Below are positions 23,656-30,329 of a DNA stretch of 64,000 bases, one piece after another; the first letter of the stretch is position 1; the number at the start of each line of letters is the position of its first letter. The position numbers and the translations under genes are program-made. Under the pieces are notes generated by a model. That model was not told the DNA's origin. It saw only the letters and a list, made by a program, of their open reading frames with translations, and did no database searches. Origin of the DNA: CAVQZA01 sp963724805 (lineage in GTDB: Bacteria; Actinomycetota; Thermoleophilia; Gaiellales; Gaiellaceae); NCBI GenBank assembly GCA_963724805.1, contig CAVRWA010000011.1:868001-932000 (forward strand), read 5' to 3'.

Positions 23656-24540
23656 CTACCAGCCGCGGGACTCGAGCAGCTCCGACGGCTCGAGTGTGGC
23701 GGCGGAGATGCCGACCATCGGCTCTCCGAGGCCCGCGGAGACGCGTGCGAGCACCTCCGCGTCGTTGAAGTGCGTCGTCGCCTCGACGATCGCCTTCGCG
23801 CGCTTGTCAGGGTCGCCCGACTTGAAGATCCCCGAGCCGACGAAGACGCCGTCCGCGCCGAGCTGCATGCAGAGTGCCGCGTCCGCCGGAGTGGCGATCC
23901 CGCCCGCGGTGAACGTGACGACGGGCAGTCGCCCGTTCTCGGCGACCCACTTCACGAGCTCGACCGGCGCGCGAAGCTCCTTCGCCTCGGCGTAGAGCTC
24001 CTCGTCGCGCAGCGAGCCGAGCCGGCGGATCCCGCCGAAGACGGAGCGCATGTGCGTGACCGCGTTCACGATGTCGCCGGTGCCGGCCTCGCCCTTGGTA
24101 CGGATCATCGCGGCGCCCTCGGCGATGCGGCGGAGCGCCTCGCCCAGGTTCGTGCAGCCGCAGACGAACGGGACCGTGAACTGCCACTTGTCGACGTGGT
24201 GGGCCGTGTCGGCGGGCGTCAGCACCTCCGACTCGTCGATGTAGTCGACCTCGAGCGCCTGCAGGATCTGCGCCTCGGCGAAGTGGCCGATGCGGCACTT
24301 GGCCATCACCGGGATGCTCACCGCGGCCTGGATCTCGGTGATCTTCTCGGGGTCGGACATGCGCGCGACGCCGCCGTCGCGCCGGATGTCGGCGGGGACG
24401 CGCTCGAGCGCCATCACCGCGCAGGCGCCCGCCTCCTCGGCGATCTTCGCCTGCTCGGCGTCGACGACGTCCATGATCACCCCGCCCTTGAGCATCTCGG
24501 CGAGGCCACTCTTCACGCGCATCGTTCCGATCTCGGCCAT
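23656..24540 (-). CDS. pdxS: Pyridoxal 5'-phosphate synthase subunit PdxS
   Basis: It builds the PLP ring from ribose 5-phosphate, glyceraldehyde 3-phosphate and ammonia. The 294-residue TIM barrel shows the conserved GGVIMDVVDAEQAKIAEEAGA, PVMAKCRIGHF with the first catalytic lysine, MIRTKGEAGTG with the second lysine, and FTAGGIATPADAA. The start ATG 24540 lies 6 bases after TACACT, and an upstream in-frame ATG at 24564 is inside the promoter. It works with PdxT, encoded about 0.9 kb downstream on the same strand. Confidence 0.97.
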   Translation of the reverse strand: MAEIGTMRVKSGLAEMLKGGVIMDVVDAEQAKIAEEAGACAVMALERVPADIRRDGGVARMSDPEKITEIQAAVSIPVMAKCRIGHFAEAQILQALEVDYIDESEVLTPADTAHHVDKWQFTVPFVCGCTNLGEALRRIAEGAAMIRTKGEAGTGDIVNAVTHMRSVFGGIRRLGSLRDEELYAEAKELRAPVELVKWVAENGRLPVVTFTAGGIATPADAALCMQLGADGVFVGSGIFKSGDPDKRAKAIVEATTHFNDAEVLARVSAGLGEPMVGISAATLEPSELLESRGW

Positions 24541-24546
24541 GCAAAC

Positions 24547-24556
24547 AGTGTAGAGA
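24547..24556. promoter_or_regulatory. Overlapping back-to-back -10 boxes of pdxS and the esterase gene
   Basis: The sequence AGTGTAGAGA reads TACACT on the minus strand (6 bases before the pdxS ATG) and TAGAGA on the plus strand (6 bases before the ATG at 24563). The two boxes share the TA at 24551-24552. The pair at 58798-58807 has the same design. Confidence 0.55.
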
Positions 24557-24562
24557 TTCGGC

Positions 24563-25546
24563 ATGGACGGTCGCCTGGACGAGCACGTGATCTCGAGCGA
24601 GGCCCTGCGGGGGAACCCGCTAGGCGACCCGCACGAGCGGCCGCTCTGGGTCTACGTGCCGCCCGGTTACGACGAGCGGCGGCGGTACCCGTCGGTGTAC
24701 GCGATCCAGGGCATGACGGGCCAGGTCGAGATGTGGCGAAACCGCGTCTCGATGCGCAAGACCGTGATCGAGCTGTTCGACGAGCTCTTCGCGTCCGGCG
24801 ACGCGCCGCCGTGCCTCGTCGTCTTCCCGGACTGCTTCACCGCGCTCGGCGGCAGCCAGTACCTCGACTCCCCGGCGACCGGCCGCTACCACACCTACCT
24901 CTGCGACGAAGTCGTGCCGTGGGTCGATTCGCGCTACTCGACGCTCGACGCGGCGGCACACCGCGGAATCATGGGCAAGTCGAGCGGCGGCTTCGGCGCG
25001 ATGGTGACGCCGATGCTCCGGCCGGATCTCTTCGGCGGGCTCGCCACCCACGCGGGCGACGCGCTCTTCGAGCTCTGCTACCAGCGCGAGTTCGCGCAGT
25101 GCGCGCGGGCCCTGCGCGAGGAATACGGCGGCTCCGTCGAGCGCTTCTGGGAGGACTTCCGCTCGCGGCCGGCGCTGACCCGCGAGTCCGACCAGTGGTT
25201 CGTGAACACGCTCTGCATGGCCGCGTGCTACTCGGAGGGAGAGCTGCCGTTCGACCTCGAGACGGGGGCTGTGCGGGCCGAGGTCTTCGAGCGGTGGCTC
25301 GCGTGGGACCCGGTGCGGATGGTGCCCGGCCATGCCGAGGCGCTGCGCGGGCTGAAGGCGATCTACATCGACTCGGGCTCGCAGGACGAGTACTACCTCG
25401 ACCTCGGCGCGCTCGCCTTCCGGCGAGCACTGTCGGAGATCGGCGTCACCGACGTGTTCTTCGAGCTCTTCCCGGCCACGCACGCGCTGATCGAGTACCG
25501 GTACCCGCTCGCGCTCCGCTACCTCGCCGAGCGCCTGTCTCCGTAG
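24563..25546 (+). CDS. Alpha/beta-hydrolase esterase (esterase D/enterochelin esterase-like)
   Basis: A 327-residue serine hydrolase. The nucleophile elbow is GKSSGGFG (Ser near residue 139), the acid is probably in SGSQDEYY, and the histidine in FPATHALIEYRYP. The N-terminal VYVPPGYDERRRYPSVYAIQGMTG is typical of putative esterases that act on acyl or aryl esters. There is no signal peptide, so it acts inside the cell. It is divergent from pdxS with only 22 bases between the start codons. Confidence 0.85.
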   Translation: MDGRLDEHVISSEALRGNPLGDPHERPLWVYVPPGYDERRRYPSVYAIQGMTGQVEMWRNRVSMRKTVIELFDELFASGDAPPCLVVFPDCFTALGGSQYLDSPATGRYHTYLCDEVVPWVDSRYSTLDAAAHRGIMGKSSGGFGAMVTPMLRPDLFGGLATHAGDALFELCYQREFAQCARALREEYGGSVERFWEDFRSRPALTRESDQWFVNTLCMAACYSEGELPFDLETGAVRAEVFERWLAWDPVRMVPGHAEALRGLKAIYIDSGSQDEYYLDLGALAFRRALSEIGVTDVFFELFPATHALIEYRYPLALRYLAERLSP

Positions 25547-25555
25547 GACATCCCC

Positions 25556-25673
25556 GGGGTCAGACCCGCGAACGAAAGTGGCAAGAGAGTGTGGCAACAG
25601 ACACACGCCGGGACGCCGCGACCCGCCTGCCTCCATGCCTGGCGACTCGCAGACATGGCCGGGGTCTGACCCC
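25556..25673. repeat. 118-bp element bounded by GGGGTCAGACCC inverted repeats (MITE/REP-like)
   Basis: GGGGTCAGACCC at 25556-25567 and GGGTCTGACCCC at 25662-25673 are exact inverted 12-mers, each itself nearly palindromic. They enclose about 94 bases without a gene, containing GTGTGGCAACAGACACAC (25590-25607). It fills the space between two convergent genes. GGGGTCAGACCCC-type ends are familiar from REP elements moved by RAYT transposases, but no such gene is in this window. Confidence 0.65.
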
Positions 25674-25684
25674 GATCGGAGGCG

Positions 25685-27322
25685 CTACGCGGCCGCGCGC
25701 GCCGCCTCACCGAGCGTCAGCACCTTCAACTCGGGCGGCGGGCGGCGCAGGAACGACGCAACGAGCAAGAGCTCGTCGGCGTGCTCGGGCGCGTAGGAGG
25801 GCTCGAGGCCCCGGCACGCGGCGAGCCCGGCCTCGAGCTCGACCGCAGCGCCCCCTCCCGGCGGCAGCGTCCGCACCACGGCGACTCGGCCGCCCGCGAC
25901 GAAGACCGCGCGGCGGAAGCCCGGCTCGACCGCCGGGACGAGCAGGCACAGCTCGGTCGTGCGGAGGCCGTCGAGACGGCGAAGGCGGGCGACGGTGTCC
26001 TCGAGCGCGTCGATCCGATCGCGCAGGCGGGCCGCGTCCTCGTACCGGAGCGCATCGGAATGCGCGGCGAGGCGGGCGCGCAGGCGCGGCAGCGCCGCCG
26101 CAGGATCGTCGAGCTCGGCGGCCGTGAGCGCGCGGGCGGCGAGCGAGGCGCGGCTCCGGCCCGAGAGCGGCCCGTACGGCCCGGGCGTGCCCGTCACGAC
26201 CACGTCCTCCCCTCGCGCCCGCAGGTACACGTAGCGGTCGGGCCGGGCGCCGCGCGCGTTCGCCGGAGGACGAAGCTCGCGCAGGAGGCGCAGCTCCTCG
26301 AGCCCGGCCTCGAGCTCGGAGCCCAGCACGCGCCACTCGACGCGGTCGAGCGCACCCAGCGCCGCCTCCACCGCCGGCCGCTGCCGCTCCGAGCGGAAGT
26401 ACGAGCGCAGCCGCGCGCGCAGGTCGCGCGCCCTGCCCACGTAGAGCACCTGGCCGGCCCGGTCGAGGAAGAGGTAGACGCCGGGCCGCTCCGGAGCGTC
26501 GAAGGCGAGCGAGCGCTTCGCGTGGACGCGGCGGGCGCGCGTCGCGCCGAGCTCCTGGAGGTCGGCGACCGTCTCGGCGCCGCGCTCCTGTGCGAGCCCG
26601 ATCAGGCAGAGCAGGATCTCCGCCGTCGCCTCGGCGTCGGGAAGCGCGCGGTGGCACGGGCGCACGCTCGTGCCGAAGAACCGCGCGAGCGACGCCAGGC
26701 CGGCCCGCGAGGTGCGACCGGCGAGCAGGCGACGAGCGAGCCCGACCGTGTCGATCACCGGCGCCGCGATCCGCCTCCCCGTCTGCCGCTCGGTCTCGCG
26801 GTCGAGGAAGGCGAGGTCGAAGCGTGCGTTGTGGGCGACGAGGACGGAGTCGCCGGCGAAGGCGAGGAACCGCCGCACCGCCGCGGCCACGGGCGGCGCA
26901 GACCTCAGGTCCTTGTCGGCTATCCCTGTCAGCGCGCCGACCGCGGGCGCCAGGCGCATGCCCGGGTTCGCGAGCGTCTCGAACCGCGCGGTGAGCTCGA
27001 GTGCCTCCACGCGGACGGCGCCGATCTCGCAGATGCGGGCGGTCGCCGGCGAGAGGCCGGTCGTCTCGAGGTCGACCACGACGAAACGGGCGAGCTCGAG
27101 CGGCAGGCTCTCGGCCGCGGGCTCGGCCAGCGCGACGAGGTCGCCGCGCCACGCGAGCCGCGAATCGGCGCGCACCGCCTCCTCGAGCAACCCCCGGGCG
27201 GCCCCGTCGGGAAGCCGCCGGAGCGCGAAGAGCCGCCGCGCTGCCTCCTCGGCGGGAACGGGCCCGCGGCGCTCCTCGACGAGCTCGACGAGCCGGTCGG
27301 CCGCGTCCAGGCGAAGCTGCAT
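25685..27322 (-). CDS. DEDDh 3'-5' exonuclease fused to a GIY-YIG (UvrC/Cho-like) nuclease
   Basis: A 545-residue DNA repair nuclease. Residues 80-240 form a DnaQ-type exonuclease: VVVDLETTGLSP (DxE), LVAHNARFDLAFLD and HRALPDAEATAEIL with the final His and Asp. Residues 280-370 form a UvrC-like GIY-YIG domain (PGVYLFLDRAGQVLYVGRARDLRARLRSYF). A UvrB-binding-like helix pair (YEDAARLRDRIDALEDTVARL) follows. The ATG at 27322 lies 8 bases after TAGAGT. A near-perfect SOS box sits 2 bases beyond that, so it is probably LexA-controlled and acts in damage excision. Confidence 0.9.
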   Translation of the reverse strand: MQLRLDAADRLVELVEERRGPVPAEEAARRLFALRRLPDGAARGLLEEAVRADSRLAWRGDLVALAEPAAESLPLELARFVVVDLETTGLSPATARICEIGAVRVEALELTARFETLANPGMRLAPAVGALTGIADKDLRSAPPVAAAVRRFLAFAGDSVLVAHNARFDLAFLDRETERQTGRRIAAPVIDTVGLARRLLAGRTSRAGLASLARFFGTSVRPCHRALPDAEATAEILLCLIGLAQERGAETVADLQELGATRARRVHAKRSLAFDAPERPGVYLFLDRAGQVLYVGRARDLRARLRSYFRSERQRPAVEAALGALDRVEWRVLGSELEAGLEELRLLRELRPPANARGARPDRYVYLRARGEDVVVTGTPGPYGPLSGRSRASLAARALTAAELDDPAAALPRLRARLAAHSDALRYEDAARLRDRIDALEDTVARLRRLDGLRTTELCLLVPAVEPGFRRAVFVAGGRVAVVRTLPPGGGAAVELEAGLAACRGLEPSYAPEHADELLLVASFLRRPPPELKVLTLGEAARAAA

Positions 27323-27330
27323 GACGAACC

Positions 27331-27352
27331 ACTCTAGGCGAACGTATGTTCG
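27331..27352 (-). promoter_or_regulatory. LexA (SOS) box CGAACGTATGTTCG next to the -10 box TAGAGT
   Basis: CGAACGTATGTTCG at 27339-27352 matches the Gram-positive SOS box core CGAAC-N4-GTTCG exactly. It lies 2 bases upstream of TAGAGT (27336-27331), which is 8 bases before the nuclease ATG. A repressor bound here would cover the spacer of the promoter. Confidence 0.75.
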
Positions 27353-27365
27353 TGCGCAAGCGCTC

Positions 27366-28748
27366 CTAGCGCACGAGCTTCGGACGCGCGAAGGCCTTCG
27401 CGCCGGGGATCACGCGCCCGGCGTCGACGCCGAGCCACTGCTCGAGCAGCGCGCAGTAGACCCCGCGGAAGTCGGCCGTCGCACGCACGTTGCCGTCCTC
27501 GTCGAGACCCTTGCCGGCCAGCCCCGGGAACTCCCCGACCACTCCGCCCTCGACACGTGAGCCGACGACGAAGCCGACGCCCGCCGCGCCGTGGTCGGTG
27601 CCAGCGGAGCCGTTCTCCTCCGCGCGCCGCCCGAACTCGGACCACACGTGGACGAGCACGCGGTCGGCGAGCCCGCGCGCCTCGAGGTCGCGCTGGAAGG
27701 CCAGCAGGCTCTTCGCGGTGAGATCGAGGCCCTCGTTCAGATCGCCGGCCTGGTCTGCATGGGTGTCGTAGGCGCCCGGCGCGCTGAGCGACACGCAACG
27801 AAGCGGCAGGCCCGCCGCAAGCAGCGCCGCGAGGCCGGCAAGGCGTTGCGGGAACGAGTCGTCGCTCTTCGGGTAGGCGACGGGGCTCGTCACGCCCTTG
27901 TCGCCGGAGAAGGGCTGTAGCTGCGTGCGGAGCCGGTGGGCCGCCATCGTAACCTCGCTCGCTGCCTGGAGCCCCGGATCGGAGCGCTGCGCCGTGCCGA
28001 AGTGCGCGAGCGTGTCCAGCATCCGGCCCTCGACCTGCCCCCACACGTTGCTCGTCCAGAAGTCGTAGCTGACGCCCTCGATCGCCGCGACCGGGACCTT
28101 CGCGGAGGCGAGCGACGGTGCGAGCTGCCCGTCGAGCGCGAGCCCCTGCAGCGGGTTGTCCATCGTCCCCACGACGTCGAGCGTGCGGCCCAGCCAGCCG
28201 GTGAGCAGGCGCTGGTCGGTCGCCCCCACCTCCCAGTAGTGGCGCGAGGTGAAATGCGACTGGTCGGGATGCGTATACCCGACCGCCGGCAGCGAGACGA
28301 CCTTCCCCTCGCCGTCGAGCTGGGCGAGCGGCGCCAGCGCCGGGTGCCAGCGCAGACGGGGGTCGGCGGCGAAGGCGGGCCCGGCGCCCGACGGCAGGGC
28401 CAGCTTCGGCCGGAGCTTCCGGTAGAGCGGGTCGCCGTCGGGGTACAGCACCGAGAGCCCGTCGGCGCCGCCCTCCAGGAAGATCGAAACCAGCACCGTC
28501 TTCGCCGGGCCGGTGGCCGCGCTCGCGATCCCTTCCTCCAGCTGGCGCAGACCGAGCGAGCCTGCCCCGTAGACCGCGAGCGCGAGCCCGGCGCTCTTCG
28601 CGAGAAAGCTCCGCCTGCTGAGCCCCGTCCCGGCCGGGGTCGGCATCCCCGGCTCGATCGTCGGCAGGCCGCGCCCAGCCTCGGCGGCCGCGCGCTTCAG
28701 CAGCTGCGTGCGCGAGAAGTCCAGGCAGTGGCGGCACTCGTTGCTCAC
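27366..28748 (-). CDS. DUF1501 protein, Tat-exported (sulfatase-like fold)
   Basis: A 460-residue protein exported folded. LSRRSFLAKSAGLALAVYGAG near residues 43-63 is a twin-arginine signal. The body has the DUF1501 pattern: VLVSIFLEGGADGLS, RHYWEVGA, FPQRLAGLAALLAAGLPLRCVSLSAPGAYDTH, VLVHVWSEFGRRAEENGSAGTDHGAAG. These resemble the metal-site motifs of the alkaline phosphatase/sulfatase superfamily. The GTG start overlaps the DUF1800 stop by 4 bases. The two families are regularly paired and are often described as a secreted functional couple of unknown substrate. Confidence 0.88.
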   Translation of the reverse strand: MSNECRHCLDFSRTQLLKRAAAEAGRGLPTIEPGMPTPAGTGLSRRSFLAKSAGLALAVYGAGSLGLRQLEEGIASAATGPAKTVLVSIFLEGGADGLSVLYPDGDPLYRKLRPKLALPSGAGPAFAADPRLRWHPALAPLAQLDGEGKVVSLPAVGYTHPDQSHFTSRHYWEVGATDQRLLTGWLGRTLDVVGTMDNPLQGLALDGQLAPSLASAKVPVAAIEGVSYDFWTSNVWGQVEGRMLDTLAHFGTAQRSDPGLQAASEVTMAAHRLRTQLQPFSGDKGVTSPVAYPKSDDSFPQRLAGLAALLAAGLPLRCVSLSAPGAYDTHADQAGDLNEGLDLTAKSLLAFQRDLEARGLADRVLVHVWSEFGRRAEENGSAGTDHGAAGVGFVVGSRVEGGVVGEFPGLAGKGLDEDGNVRATADFRGVYCALLEQWLGVDAGRVIPGAKAFARPKLVR

Positions 28749-30181
28749 GACACCTGCCCTGCGGGCGAGATCGCGATCAGCTGGCGCAGCGCGTTCACGA
28801 TCATCACCGGGTACGACTTCTTCTTCCAGTCGTCCTTGGCGTCGCCGAGCGCACGCTGGGCGAACCCGATCAGGATGTCGTGCGTCCGCTCGTCCAGGGA
28901 GGGCGAGCCCATGCTCGTGAGCGCGCGCGTGAGCAGCTTCTCCGCGTCGAGCGGCAGCTTCGCCTTCACCTTGTTCGGGTCGAGCTGGGTCGTGCGCAGG
29001 GCGTATCCGGCCACGTCCCAGCGGCCCCGGAAAGTCGCCGTGTCTAGCCAGCGCGAGTCGTCCCAGCCGGCAACGTTCGGGGGGTAGAAGAGCCGCTGGC
29101 CGGCCTCGTCGTTCAGCCAGACCCACGCCGCGGTGTCGATCCCGCGCCCGAGCGCCCGCAGCAGCCCGGCCGTGTAGACGACCGGCGGCTTCACCATCGC
29201 CGGGCCAAGGTAGAGGGCCGGGTGGCGCAGGATCGCGTCGACGAGCGGCCTGATCTCGTAGTTGCCGCCCTTGTAGAGCTTCTCGAGCGCCGCCCGAGTG
29301 AGGTGATCGGGCGGAACCGGCACGAAGTAGCTCCAGAGCTTCTCGACGACGAACGAGGGATGGCTCGGATGCTCGAGGCAGAGGTGGCACGAGTCGCGCC
29401 AGTCGAAGCGGCCCTTCTTGCCGAAGATCGTCTTGACCCCATTGTCGTGGCGCTTCGAGAGGTAGCGGAAGTTCGTCTGGCCGACGCCGTCCTTCCAGTC
29501 GGCGTCCCACCCCGTCAGGGCGCGCGCGTGCTCGCGCACGTCGCGCTCGGTGTAGCCGCGGCCCGCGCCGAGCGTGAACAGCTCCATCAACTCGCGGCCG
29601 TAGTTCTCGTTCGGAGCGTCCTTCGTGTTCTCGACGCCCGAGAGGAAGATCAGCATCGCCGGGTCGTGCGTGACGTCGAGCAGGAGGTCGCGGAACGAGC
29701 CGAGGGCGCGGCGTCGGAAGAGCGCGTTCTGCGCGAGCATCAGCCGCTGCGACCCGACCTGGCCGTTCGAGGTCGCGAACCAGTCGTGCCAGACGAGCGT
29801 CATCCGCTCGACGAGCGGCCGGCTCGTCCGCACCATCCGGTCGAGCCACCAGAGGTGGTCGTGGCCCCAGGCGTCCGCGGGTGCGAGGCGGTGTCCCTTG
29901 TCGTCGCGCGGCGGGTGGCCGACGAGCTTCTCCGCGCCCGGATGCGTGAGCGAGTGCACGGCCGCGTCGAGACCCTTCGCGGCGAGCGCCTTCGCCTCGC
30001 CCCGGCGCGGGCCGAAGCCGGCCCGCCACAGCAGGCGCTCGGCCTGGACACGGCCGAAAGGACCGCGGTAGACCGGCAGGCTCACGACGGGCGCCGTCGC
30101 ATCGGCATCTGCCGGAGAAGACTCCCCGGGCCTCTGTTTCTTGCGCTGGTTCCCCCGTCCGAGGGTTCGCGGCCGGTCCAC
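28745..30181 (-). CDS. DUF1800 family protein
   Basis: A 478-residue protein of the DUF1800 family. Characteristic stretches include ERLLWRAGFGPRRGEAKALAAKG, MTLVWHDWFATSNGQVG, PNENYGRELMELFTLG, YTERDVREHARALTGW and YPPNVAGWDDSRWLD. The N-terminus is basic and Pro-rich without a clear signal peptide, so how it reaches its DUF1501 partner is not obvious. It may ride along with that Tat substrate. It is the first gene of the pair, starting with GTG 31 bases before the divergent tRNA. Confidence 0.87.
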   Translation of the reverse strand: MDRPRTLGRGNQRKKQRPGESSPADADATAPVVSLPVYRGPFGRVQAERLLWRAGFGPRRGEAKALAAKGLDAAVHSLTHPGAEKLVGHPPRDDKGHRLAPADAWGHDHLWWLDRMVRTSRPLVERMTLVWHDWFATSNGQVGSQRLMLAQNALFRRRALGSFRDLLLDVTHDPAMLIFLSGVENTKDAPNENYGRELMELFTLGAGRGYTERDVREHARALTGWDADWKDGVGQTNFRYLSKRHDNGVKTIFGKKGRFDWRDSCHLCLEHPSHPSFVVEKLWSYFVPVPPDHLTRAALEKLYKGGNYEIRPLVDAILRHPALYLGPAMVKPPVVYTAGLLRALGRGIDTAAWVWLNDEAGQRLFYPPNVAGWDDSRWLDTATFRGRWDVAGYALRTTQLDPNKVKAKLPLDAEKLLTRALTSMGSPSLDERTHDILIGFAQRALGDAKDDWKKKSYPVMIVNALRQLIAISPAGQVS

Positions 30182-30212
30182 GCCCGCCGGGACGGGTACG
30201 CTCGACCCTCGC

Positions 30213-30285
30213 GGGCCTGTAGCTCAGCGGTCAGAGCAGCGGACTCATAATCCGTCGGTCCCTGGTTCGAATCCAGGCGGGCCCA
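30213..30285 (+). tRNA. tRNA with CAT anticodon (probably Ile2; possibly elongator Met)
   Basis: A complete 73-base cloverleaf: acceptor GGGCCTG/CGGGCCC, D-arm GCTC...GAGC, anticodon arm GCGGA-CTCATAA-TCCGT, variable CGGTC, T-arm CCTGG-TTCGAAT-CCAGG, discriminator A. CCA is not encoded. The anticodon is CAT. C4-G69 and C5-G68 in the acceptor stem match the known preference of lysidine synthetase TilS. The ACTCATAATC/GGTC pattern resembles ileX, so a lysidine-modified isoleucine tRNA is favoured over methionine. Confidence 0.95.
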
Positions 30286-30329
30286 TTTCGACCCTCAAGC
30301 TCTCGGCACGCGCCGTCGATTGACTGTCG

